Below, in pieces: positions 1-6,186 of a DNA stretch of 7,222 bases. A model generated the notes under the pieces. It saw only the letters and a program-made list of their open reading frames with translations. It was not told the DNA's origin and ran no database searches. Numbering within the stretch: position 1 is the first letter of the stretch; every line of letters starts with the position of its first letter. Source of the stretch: Fidelibacterota bacterium (GTDB lineage Bacteria > Fidelibacterota > UBA2242); the NCBI GenBank assembly GCA_003527965.1, contig DPVY01000170.1:1-7222 (forward strand), read 5' to 3'. Made by a program: the position numbers and the translations under genes.

Positions 1-678
1 TTCGCCGTCATTTGCAATCCTGATTGAATGTTGCGTGGTTTCAATCAGCCAATCCACCATTCCTTTAAGGAAACCGGCAGAGATATGTTGCACAATAAGA
101 ATGGGTACCGGAAAATTCGGCGGTATCCGCGATAAAATAGTCTGAAGCACCGGCGGACCGCCGATTGACGCGCCCACCGCAATGAGTTTAATTTCAGCGT
201 TGTAATCGGCAATCTTCGGCTTTGGAACAGGTTTCTCCGGAACAGCGCTTTTGTCAGTTTTCTTCCAGCGGCGCAATACTTTCACTTCCGACATCAGTCT
301 GATTGTGGTTACCAGCTCTTTTGCTCGTTGTTCATAGTCCCGGTGCCCGATTCCGCGCGGTTTGTCCAAAACCGTTAGCGCCCCGGCTTCCATCGTCCGA
401 AAGATTGTATTCTGCTCTTTTACATCCCACGCCGAGGTGACGATAACCACCGGAATCGGATCGGTTTCCATGATATGCCTGGTAGCCGCAAAGCCGTCCA
501 TTACAGGCATATTAATGTCCATGCTGATGACATCCGGTTTATTTGTCTTTAAAAATTCAAGCGCCTCTCTACCATTTTGCGCCGTGCCTATAACCTGTAT
601 CTTCGGATCGGAGCTGAGAATGTGAACAATCAATTCTCTGGCAACCAGTGAATCATCTACGACTAAAACTTTGATCAT
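1..678 (-). CDS. cheB: CheB protein-glutamate methylesterase, 3' end cut off by window edge
   Basis: Partial gene: ATG at 678-676, then 226 codons open to base 1 with no stop. The family removes methyl groups from (and deamidates) glutamates of MCPs in the cytoplasm, giving adaptation opposite to CheR. Seen: an N-terminal receiver domain (about residues 1-120) beginning MIKVLVVDDS, with acidic D8/D9, phospho-acceptor D54 in the MDINMP motif, T81/S82 and K106 before P107; a linker (about 121-163); then the start of the esterase domain with GASIGG (S171, expected nucleophile) and VQH (H198, expected catalytic His). The third catalytic residue, an Asp, would lie beyond the edge. The segment after K106 (PRGIGHRDYE) and the following LMSEVKVLRRW are features I associate with CheB of Wsp-like or other alternative clusters rather than enteric CheB; this is recall, not a search. 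It is the last visible gene of the run, 54 nt after cheA. Confidence 0.95.
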   Translation of the reverse strand, partial: MIKVLVVDDSLVARELIVHILSSDPKIQVIGTAQNGREALEFLKTNKPDVISMDINMPVMDGFAATRHIMETDPIPVVIVTSAWDVKEQNTIFRTMEAGALTVLDKPRGIGHRDYEQRAKELVTTIRLMSEVKVLRRWKKTDKSAVPEKPVPKPKIADYNAEIKLIAVGASIGGPPVLQTILSRIPPNFPVPILIVQHISAGFLKGMVDWLIETTQHSIRIANDGE

Positions 679-688
679 TTATTACAAT

Positions 689-692
689 CTCC
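689..692 (-). promoter_or_regulatory. Ribosome binding site of cheB
   Basis: On the minus strand GGAG is followed by ten bases (ATTGTAATAA) and the ATG at 678. The spacing is a little long, but this is the only purine-rich match near the start, and the encoded MIKVLVVDDS is a typical receiver N-terminus, so the start is secure. Confidence 0.55.
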
Positions 693-715
693 AATCATCA
701 ATCTGCCCCAGATCC

Positions 716-728
716 GCTCCTTCGGAGC
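716..728 (-). repeat. Small inverted repeat between cheA and cheB
   Basis: GCTCC and GGAGC form a 5-bp stem around a 3-base loop, just downstream of the cheA stop codon. No T-run follows on the minus strand, so it does not look like a terminator. It could be a small RNA hairpin that affects mRNA stability between cheA and cheB, or chance. Confidence 0.3.
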
Positions 729-732
729 AATC

Positions 733-3066
733 TTAAATAAACCGCTGCACGGTATCCAATAAATTGCTCTGGTCGAAGCTGCTTTTTACTATATAAGCGT
801 TAGCGCCCACGTCGATGCCGCGCTCACGGTCCTGGCGGGAATCCCGTGCCGTTACCAATATTACCGGCTTTTCAGCCAATTTTTTGTCCTCCCGTATCTT
901 CGAAGTAAGCATAAAGCCATCCATCCGGGGCATTTCCACATCGGAAACAACCAGATCAAACTCCTCTGTCTTGAGCAGTCCCAGACCGTCAATTCCGTCA
1001 ACGGCGGTCTTGACAATATAACCGGCTGTTTCCAGAATATTCTTCAAAAGCGTTCTTGAAGTAAAGGAATCTTCAACCACCAGGATATTTTTATGCTCTG
1101 TCTCCTTTTTCTCGCCAGCCGGGCCGATTATAGATTGGGCGGATACATTAATTGCCGATTGCATCAAATCAGCGACATTGAGAATCGGGATCAGTTCGCC
1201 CGAGCCAAGAATCGTCGCACCGGCAATATTACGCACTCGGACGAGTTGTCTGCCGAGAGACTTCACCAACGCTTCCTGAACATAGAGAACCTTATCGACA
1301 CAAAAAGCTATCCGTTTTTCAGCCAAAGCCAAGACCAACACCGGAATAAATTTCGAATCTTCTTTTTTTGCAGTGCGGTGCAACTCCAGAACGTCGCTTA
1401 GATGGACCAGGGGCACAGCCTGGTTAAAGTACTCTATAGTTTCGCGGTTTTCCACAGTTTTGATATTCTCTTTATGTATCCGGTCAACCTTTTCTACATT
1501 TAAAAGAGGAATTACAAATTTCTGCCCGGAAGTTTCTGCCAGCAAGCCGTGGGAGGTAGCCATCGAGACCGGCAGTAAAAAGCGAAAGGTGGTCCCTTTG
1601 TCCGGTTGCGATTGCAGCGATAGCCGACCGCCTAATTTCTGAATGCTTTCCTGCACAATCGACATTCCCAGCCCCCTGCCGGAGACGTCGGTAACTATCG
1701 GACTGGTGGAGAGGGAAGATTTAAAGATCAGCATTCGGGCTTCTTCAGCGCTGAGCTCTTCGGCTTGTTTTTGGGTAATGACGCCGTTTTTAAGAGCCGC
1801 TTTTTTGACTTTTTCAATATTAATACCGGCGCCGTCGTCGCTAATGACAATTTCGACTTTACCGCCGGTTTCCTGCAGAACTGAAATATTGATCTGTCCG
1901 GTTTGACTCTTTCCTTTGCGCATACGTTCATCGGGTTTTTCAATGCCGTGATCAATTGAATTTCTGACGATGTGGATCAGCGGATTTTTAATCTCCTCCA
2001 GAATTCTTTTATCAATTTCGATCTCTTCACCCGTAATCGTTATATCAATCTCTTTGCCTTTGTCACGCGAGAGATCGCGCACCATTTTGGGAAAAATATT
2101 GAGAACCGTCGCCGCCGGCAGCATCAGCACCTTTTGGGCTTCACTAATGAGACCGTCCACCATCTGGCTATGCTGATAGAGGTCGTTCTTGACGGATTTG
2201 GACAGGTCAGACAGTTTGATTTTGAGGGACTTCAATTTTTCGGTTACCATATCATAAGTTGCCGTGGCGGCGCTCGTTCCCGGACTTTCGGTTTCCTTCT
2301 TTTGAGTCCGTTTTACGGCGCCGCAAGATTTTTTCAGCCCCTTTTCCAAAGCGGCAATATCGTCTGATAAATCCATCAGGGCGGCATACCGATAATGCTC
2401 CGTCAGCTTGAATGAAATAAATTCTTCAGCCTGGCGCAGCAGCGCTTCCAGTTTGGCAATAGATATTCGCAGGGTTTCAACCGTCGGCGCTACGCTTGTT
2501 TGCGGCGGCGGAGCGGCGGGCGGTTCTTGAACGACCGGCTCCTCGGCTACTTTTTCAGGTATTTTACTTTCTCCGGTTTTCCGTCGCTTTTGCTGAATTT
2601 CCGCAAGTTGCGACATCAGATTCTTCTTATCAAAAACAGGCGCGGCTTCCGGCTTAACTCTCCGGGCAAGCTTGCCGGCTTGCAAATTCGTAATTTGCTG
2701 TAATATCGCCTCAACTATCCTATTATCCGGCGCTGGAGTATTTAACAAATCCTTTGTGGTATCCACGATTTTATGGGCCGCATCAAAAAATTCAGGCGGC
2801 GTTTCAATTTCATTGCGTTTCAATGCCGCAAAGACATTTTCGAGAGAGTGAAATATCTCTTCGGCTGCAGTCAAATTGACCGAACGCGCCGCGCCTTTCA
2901 GACTATGCGCTTCGCGAAATATTACCTCAACGATTTCGGATTTCTTGTCCGGCGGGGCTTTCTCCAGTTCAAGCAAGCCCGACGACAGCGACTGCATTCT
3001 TTCTGCCGCTTCCTGGCGGAAAGCCTCCATCAACCGCCTGAGAAATTCTTCCTTATCGCTACTCAT
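733..3066 (-). CDS. cheA: Hybrid chemotaxis histidine kinase CheA with C-terminal receiver domain (WspE/FrzE-like)
   Basis: Central kinase of the cluster, 777 aa, cytoplasmic; it autophosphorylates on His under MCP/CheW control and passes phosphate to Asp on receivers. Domains seen: HPt/P1 at about 1-120 with REAHSLKG (phospho-acceptor H54); a Pro/Ala/Glu-rich linker at about 130-198 and no recognisable P2; a P3 dimerisation hairpin at about 200-312, interrupted by a polar, low-complexity stretch (about 248-270); the ATPase domain with N-box HIVRNSIDHG (N369), G1 DDGAG (410-414), F448 and G2 SGRGLG (462-467); a CheW-like P5 domain at about 500-640; and a receiver at about 658-777 with E665/D666, acceptor D709, T739 and K761. 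All key catalytic residues are present. ATG at 3066 follows a weak GGGA site with 6-nt spacing, 15 nt after the mcp stop. The attached receiver may serve as output, phosphate sink or regulator, as in WspE and FrzE. Which of these applies cannot be seen. Confidence 0.96.
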   Translation of the reverse strand: MSSDKEEFLRRLMEAFRQEAAERMQSLSSGLLELEKAPPDKKSEIVEVIFREAHSLKGAARSVNLTAAEEIFHSLENVFAALKRNEIETPPEFFDAAHKIVDTTKDLLNTPAPDNRIVEAILQQITNLQAGKLARRVKPEAAPVFDKKNLMSQLAEIQQKRRKTGESKIPEKVAEEPVVQEPPAAPPPQTSVAPTVETLRISIAKLEALLRQAEEFISFKLTEHYRYAALMDLSDDIAALEKGLKKSCGAVKRTQKKETESPGTSAATATYDMVTEKLKSLKIKLSDLSKSVKNDLYQHSQMVDGLISEAQKVLMLPAATVLNIFPKMVRDLSRDKGKEIDITITGEEIEIDKRILEEIKNPLIHIVRNSIDHGIEKPDERMRKGKSQTGQINISVLQETGGKVEIVISDDGAGINIEKVKKAALKNGVITQKQAEELSAEEARMLIFKSSLSTSPIVTDVSGRGLGMSIVQESIQKLGGRLSLQSQPDKGTTFRFLLPVSMATSHGLLAETSGQKFVIPLLNVEKVDRIHKENIKTVENRETIEYFNQAVPLVHLSDVLELHRTAKKEDSKFIPVLVLALAEKRIAFCVDKVLYVQEALVKSLGRQLVRVRNIAGATILGSGELIPILNVADLMQSAINVSAQSIIGPAGEKKETEHKNILVVEDSFTSRTLLKNILETAGYIVKTAVDGIDGLGLLKTEEFDLVVSDVEMPRMDGFMLTSKIREDKKLAEKPVILVTARDSRQDRERGIDVGANAYIVKSSFDQSNLLDTVQRFI

Positions 3067-3072
3067 CTGAAA

Positions 3073-3076
3073 TCCC
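3073..3076 (-). promoter_or_regulatory. Weak ribosome binding site of cheA
   Basis: GGGA lies six bases before the ATG at 3066, inside the 15-nt mcp-cheA gap. It is weaker than the GGAGG of mcp, and translational coupling to mcp is plausible given the short gap. Confidence 0.4.
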
Positions 3077-3081
3077 GATGT

Positions 3082-5097
3082 CTAAATTTTAAAAAGAGAG
3101 ACCATCTCTTCCAATGATTTTCCCATATCTTTTAAATCGTTAATAGCATCTTCCAGCTGTTTGGAGCCTTCGGCGTTTTGGATGCCGGCTTGTTTGAGGT
3201 TTTCCATAGCAACTGTTATTTGCTGCACCCCCACCTGCTGTTCAGAAGCGGAAGCTGCAATTTGGGTGGCTAACTGAGCTGTTTCTTCGATACTATCCGC
3301 CAATGTTTCGATAACTTCACCGGTCTGAGTAACTTTCTTTACGCCGGCGTCAGCAGTTTTGCTGCCCTGTTCAGTCGAAAGCACCGCTGTACTGGTGGCT
3401 TTTTGGATAGAGTCAAGAATTGCTCTGATCTCTTTAGTGCTCTGCTTGGATTGGTCGGCGAGATTTCGGATCTCCTGCGCCACAACCGAGAATCCCTTGC
3501 CCTGCTCGCCGGCTTTGATTGCCTCGATTGAAGCATTCACCGCCAGGAGGTTGGAACGCTCGGTTACATCATCAACGGCGGCAATGATCACTCCAATCGC
3601 CTGATTTTGCTCGCTGAGTTTCACAACGTTTTCGGCGATAATTTCCACCTGAGACTTGATCTGCTGCATGCTTTCAATCGTTTCGCGCGTAGCTCTGGTC
3701 CCATCTTTGGATACCTCTTGGGTACTTTGAGCCTTTTTCAATACCTCATTCACCTTTTGACTTGACATCTCAGTTGTCTGCCGCACCTCTTCTGTGGATG
3801 AGGTAGTTTCGCTTACCGACGTGGCTGTCTCGGCGCTGCTCGCGGCAAATTCCGACGCCGTGGCGGCAAGCTCGCTGGTGGTTGTTACCAGATTATGAAC
3901 ATTTTCATTTATACCGACAATTTGATTTTTTATTTGTGCAATCATGGCAACGAGGGCATTATTCAGGACATCTTTTTCCGATTTGGGTTTGATTTCAACG
4001 GTCAGATCACCCTCGGATACTAATTGAGTCACTCTGGCAATTTCCCTTATATACTCCGCCAAATGTGAAAATGCTCCTGTCATCTTGCCAATTTCATCAT
4101 TGTTCTTGATTGGCGGTACCTCAAAATCCAGATCGCCGTGTGACACTTTCTCTGCGATGGCGGAGAGCGGTTTTACCGGGCCAATGATGCCCACGCCGAT
4201 GAAGTAGGCGGCGACTCCGCCGAAACCGGTCAGAACAATGATGATTAACAAACTCCACCAAATCACTTTTCTATTAGCAGCTCTGCTGATAACGACAATA
4301 TCTTCGAGAACCCCATCTATTAACGGCTCTGTTGCGCGCGCCGCGGTAATAATATCTTTTCGCAAGCCGGTCTCTTCCGTAAGACCGATTTTTTCCTGCA
4401 ACTCCATATATTTCTGAAGAGCGGCTTCATACTGTTTAAGATTGCTGATAATGCTGTTTTTATTGGTAAGATTTTGTTGTCCGACTTTTGCTTCCAGCTT
4501 TTTCAGGCTGTTCTTAACCTCATCAACCAGGGTTTTATCTTTTGTTAAGAGATAATTTTTTTCATCGCGCCTGACCTGGAGCAGCATATTTTGAAGGCTA
4601 AGTTCCTGCTTCTTTCCCAGAGCTTGCTCAACCTCTCCCATCAGGCGGCGCCATTGCCCTTCCAGCCCCCAATCGCGGAACCCTAATGTCCGGTATGCTT
4701 CTACCATTTCCAAAAATTCTGCATGGTATTTTGCCGTCAATTCACTCAATTGGCGCACGCGTTCTTTTTCAGCAGGAGCCTGTTCCGCAAGAGTTTTTAT
4801 TTCATTTTGCAATTTTTCAAACTCTTTGGAGTAAAGCTGCAGAGCCTTTGTGCTTCCGGTTTCGAAAAATTCCGGATTAGTCAAATCGCGGATTAAAAAG
4901 TTCTTCTCCTGCCGCCGGGTTTCCAGCATTTGAGCATTAATCCGGTTGGCGGTTGCGCGGATTTCGGAGTGGTTACCGATTTTATTAATGAAAGAAACGG
5001 AAACAATCAGCCAACACAGCGCCATGATAAAAATAATAGAAAGCTTTCCGACTATAATTTTTACAATCACACTGCTATTTCGATACCACTTTATCAT
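3082..5097 (-). CDS. Methyl-accepting chemotaxis protein with HBM-like periplasmic sensor
   Basis: Transmembrane chemoreceptor of 671 aa. TM1 at about 11-36 and TM2 at about 278-304 enclose a roughly 240-residue all-helical periplasmic domain. Two similar motifs in it, RRQEKNFL (61-68) and RRDEKNYL (176-183), about 115 residues apart, fit the two-bundle helical bimodular (HBM) sensor fold. Cytoplasmic part: HAMP at about 305-356 (GDLDFEV at 321-327), followed by a second HAMP-like unit (GDLTVEI at 363-369), then a long Ala/Ser/Thr/Glu coiled coil. The kinase-contacting tip is at about 507-545 (ERSNLLAVNASIEA, KAGEQGKGF). Glu/Gln pairs such as E436-E437, E604-E605 and E619-Q620 lie in the flanking helices and are candidate methylation sites. 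The protein ends SLFKI, without an enteric NWETF-like CheR/CheB tether. ATG at 5097 follows a strong GGAGG, 15 nt after cheW. The ligand cannot be told; HBM receptors of known function (McpS) bind small organic acids, which is not transferable here. Confidence 0.95.
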   Translation of the reverse strand: MIKWYRNSSVIVKIIVGKLSIIFIMALCWLIVSVSFINKIGNHSEIRATANRINAQMLETRRQEKNFLIRDLTNPEFFETGSTKALQLYSKEFEKLQNEIKTLAEQAPAEKERVRQLSELTAKYHAEFLEMVEAYRTLGFRDWGLEGQWRRLMGEVEQALGKKQELSLQNMLLQVRRDEKNYLLTKDKTLVDEVKNSLKKLEAKVGQQNLTNKNSIISNLKQYEAALQKYMELQEKIGLTEETGLRKDIITAARATEPLIDGVLEDIVVISRAANRKVIWWSLLIIIVLTGFGGVAAYFIGVGIIGPVKPLSAIAEKVSHGDLDFEVPPIKNNDEIGKMTGAFSHLAEYIREIARVTQLVSEGDLTVEIKPKSEKDVLNNALVAMIAQIKNQIVGINENVHNLVTTTSELAATASEFAASSAETATSVSETTSSTEEVRQTTEMSSQKVNEVLKKAQSTQEVSKDGTRATRETIESMQQIKSQVEIIAENVVKLSEQNQAIGVIIAAVDDVTERSNLLAVNASIEAIKAGEQGKGFSVVAQEIRNLADQSKQSTKEIRAILDSIQKATSTAVLSTEQGSKTADAGVKKVTQTGEVIETLADSIEETAQLATQIAASASEQQVGVQQITVAMENLKQAGIQNAEGSKQLEDAINDLKDMGKSLEEMVSLFKI

Positions 5098-5103
5098 AAT
5101 TAA

Positions 5104-5108
5104 CCTCC
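5104..5108 (-). promoter_or_regulatory. Strong ribosome binding site of mcp
   Basis: Perfect GGAGG six bases before the ATG at 5097, placed in the 15-nt gap after the cheW stop codon. It is the best Shine-Dalgarno match in the window, in keeping with a receptor being needed in excess over the kinase and adaptation enzymes. Confidence 0.75.
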
Positions 5109-5112
5109 AGCA

Positions 5113-5787
5113 TTATTTTTTTTCATTAGACAAGCCTTCATCTACAATAATTGATTTATCAGAAGCGATTTTAACGGCGTCGAGAATGATCAGGCGGTCT
5201 TTAGTGACGCCTTTCAGATATTTTTCCCGGATGCCCGTTAGAGTCGGCAAAGAGGCTTGAATATCCTTAACCGAAACTGTTTTTGCTCCGATGATTTCAT
5301 CAGCCAGGATGCCCAATTCCATTTGCCTGGTTTGGATGACTATTATTTTATTGAGATTGGTTATTCCTTTTTCCGGCAGATCGAAAAACTTCTTGATATC
5401 GCTGACCGAGATAATCTCACCGTGAATATTGACGATTCCGAAAATAAAGGACGGTGTGCAAGGCAGCGGTGTTAACTCTTTGATCTGATATATTCCGCGA
5501 ATGTGTTTTGATTCGAAGGCGTAATGCTCGTCGGCTAAGAGAAATTCGGTGACCGTAATGTTATCGGCTTCTTTACGGTCGTCCGCGGGTCGCCGGGCTA
5601 AGTTTCGTGCCCGCTCTTTGAGAATGTCCCGCTTTTCTTTCTCGCTGTATGTAAAGCCGTTTTCGATGGCGCTCCTGGTCTCGTCAAGTTTACGACGTAC
5701 TTCCGTCCAATCAAAGGTTTGGCTGCGCTTTACTTCGTCTTGTGGATTCACAGATGGTGATTTTGAGTTATTGCTTTCCAATTTCAA
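5113..5787 (-). CDS. cheW: CheW-type adaptor with N-terminal extension (WspD-like), non-ATG start
   Basis: Scaffold that links the MCP tip to the P5 domain of CheA in the cytoplasmic signalling array. In the longest reading (224 aa from TTG at 5787) residues about 77-218 are the CheW domain: EFLLADEHYAFE, the typical IRGIYQI and LPCTPSFIFGIVNIHG segment with a glycine-rich turn, then LGILADEIIGA. The first 76 residues are an extension with DWTEVRRKL (26-34) and ILKERARNLARRP (55-67), a helical, charged region that I associate with long CheW proteins of Wsp-like clusters. Plain CheW proteins are around 160 aa. There is no in-frame ATG upstream of the CheW domain before a stop at 5820, so the start is a TTG. 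The one at 5781, two codons in, is better placed behind AGAGG (5788-5792) and is the preferred start, giving 222 aa. It is followed by mcp after 15 nt and preceded by a 399-nt gap. Confidence 0.93.
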   Translation of the reverse strand: MKLESNNSKSPSVNPQDEVKRSQTFDWTEVRRKLDETRSAIENGFTYSEKEKRDILKERARNLARRPADDRKEADNITVTEFLLADEHYAFESKHIRGIYQIKELTPLPCTPSFIFGIVNIHGEIISVSDIKKFFDLPEKGITNLNKIIVIQTRQMELGILADEIIGAKTVSVKDIQASLPTLTGIREKYLKGVTKDRLIILDAVKIASDKSIIVDEGLSNEKK

Positions 5788-5792
5788 CCTCT
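5788..5792 (-). promoter_or_regulatory. Ribosome binding site that decides the cheW start
   Basis: AGAGG directly abuts the TTG at 5787 (spacing 0, not workable) but lies six bases before the in-frame TTG at 5781. The site therefore favours 5781 as start. No ATG or GTG alternative exists between the upstream stop at 5820-5818 and the conserved domain. Confidence 0.6.
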
Positions 5793-5833
5793 GATAAAAA
5801 ACAACTATACCGGCAAATCAATTTTCTCGTTTC

Positions 5834-5862
5834 ATTTTATTTCAAATTAATAAATTTAGCAA
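5834..5862 (-). promoter_or_regulatory. Possible sigma-70-type promoter for cheW-mcp-cheA-cheB
   Basis: On the minus strand TTGCTA (5862-5857, 4 of 6 to TTGACA) and TAAAAT (5839-5834, 5 of 6 to TATAAT) are spaced by exactly 17 bases in an AT-rich stretch. It would give a leader of about 46 nt before the TTG at 5781. AT-rich DNA gives such matches by chance, and the sigma factor preferences of the host are unknown, so this is a candidate only. Confidence 0.3.
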
Positions 5863-5899
5863 CAATAAAAATATAATTTTCACCTTCTCGGGAGATTGA

Positions 5900-5936
5900 C
5901 CGACTACTCCGAAAGAAGTCTCTTCTAGAAAGTCGG
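5900..5936. repeat. Nested inverted repeat 1 in the cheR-cheW gap
   Basis: Outer arms CCGACT (5900-5905) and AGTCGG (5931-5936) enclose inner arms AGAAG (5914-5918) and CTTCT (5922-5926) with a 3-base loop. Either strand could fold into a stem with internal bulges. Its right end shares two bases with the next inverted repeat. Confidence 0.5.
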
Positions 5937-5954
5937 ATGAGTTCTCTCTCATCC
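5935..5954. repeat. Inverted repeat 2 in the cheR-cheW gap
   Basis: GGATGAG (5935-5941) and CTCATCC (5948-5954) form a perfect 7-bp stem with a 6-base pyrimidine loop on the plus strand. It overlaps its neighbours by two bases on each side, so outermost pairs of adjacent hairpins compete. Confidence 0.6.
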
Positions 5955-5972
5955 ACCGAATAAATTCGGTGG
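5953..5972. repeat. Inverted repeat 3 in the cheR-cheW gap, strongest hairpin
   Basis: CCACCGAA (5953-5960) and TTCGGTGG (5965-5972) form a perfect 8-bp stem around TAAA. On the minus strand it is followed by ATGAGAGAG and not by a T-run, so it is no standard terminator for cheR. On the plus strand a loosely T-rich stretch follows, but no plus-strand gene is present. Confidence 0.65.
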
Positions 5973-6038
5973 TTAACGTTTTAATTGTCTTATTATCAGT
6001 AAAATTTCCCGTCATATCATCTCAAAGGTTAACCATCT

Positions 6039-6072
6039 CTGCCTGTCCCGATCTATCGTTACGCAAGACAGG
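6039..6072. repeat. Degenerate GC-rich palindromic repeat, copy A
   Basis: Starts CTGCCTGTCCCG (6039-6050). Arms CCTGTC (6042-6047) and GACAGG (6067-6072) pair over 6 bp, with a short inner CGA/TCG stem (6049-6051 with 6056-6058). The opening 12 bases match those of copy B at 6111-6122 in 11 of 12 positions, so the two look like relatives of one dispersed repeat family. Confidence 0.5.
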
Positions 6073-6074
6073 TC

Positions 6075-6165
6075 GGTTGAATTAGTTGAATTAGTTCATC
6101 GTATGTCACCCTGCCTGCCCCGTAACGAAGTGTAGTCGGGGAGTTCATCGAAGGGTGGTTGAATT
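6075..6165. repeat. Short direct repeats around the palindromes
   Basis: GGTTGAATT occurs at 6075-6083 and 6157-6165, and AGTTCATCG at 6093-6101 and 6142-6150, all in the same orientation. In addition TTGAATTAG is repeated in tandem at 6077-6085 and 6086-6094. The pattern suggests duplication or recombination between repeat copies in this gap. Confidence 0.5.
6107..6157. repeat. Degenerate GC-rich palindromic repeat, copy B
   Basis: Two nested stems: outer CACCCT (6107-6112) with AGGGTG (6152-6157), inner CCCCG (6118-6122) with CGGGG (6137-6141) around a 14-base loop. It lies 29 nt downstream of the cheR stop, the usual place for REP-like dispersed hairpins that protect or trim transcript ends. 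No T-run follows on the minus strand. Confidence 0.5.
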
Positions 6166-6186
6166 CGTGTATGGAAAACAATACAA

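Larger units (their letters stand above)
5788..6186. other. 399-nt intergenic gap rich in inverted repeats
   Basis: This is the only large gap in the window, between cheR and cheW. I recognise no coding sequence, tRNA or riboswitch in it. From right to left it holds a pair of degenerate GC-rich palindromic repeats with short direct repeats (6039-6165), a less structured stretch including the palindrome GGTTAACC (6027-6034), three adjoining inverted repeats (5900-5972), and an AT-rich leader (about 5796-5880) with a possible promoter. It may separate cheR from the cheW-mcp-cheA-cheB transcript. Confidence 0.8.

Noticed and set aside
362..5794. Several plus-strand open frames of 60-130 codons, for example at 1972-2367, 2773-3117, 4946-5260 and 5549-5794
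   Set aside because: They lie antisense to cheB, cheA, mcp and cheW, their translations look like complement products of helical coding sequence, and none resembles a known family.
5841..5862. Bacteroidota-type promoter (TTTG and TAnnTTTG elements)
   Set aside because: The nearest match, TAATTTG, has the wrong internal spacing, and no properly placed upstream TTTG element was found.
5953..5972. Rho-independent terminator after cheR
   Set aside because: The stem is strong, but no T-run follows it on the minus strand, and it lies more than 200 nt past the cheR stop.
6027..6034. Palindrome GGTTAACC as an operator, with a related GGTTAAC at 5971-5977
   Set aside because: It is too short to support a binding-site call; a 7-base match in a 399-nt gap can be chance.
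6075..6165. CRISPR array
   Set aside because: The repeats are only 9 bases long, irregularly spaced and arranged A-B-B-A, unlike a CRISPR array.
5788..6186. Cyclic-di-GMP riboswitch or other known riboswitch in the cheW leader
   Set aside because: I could not find the conserved core of any riboswitch I know in this gap; an Infernal search against Rfam would settle it.
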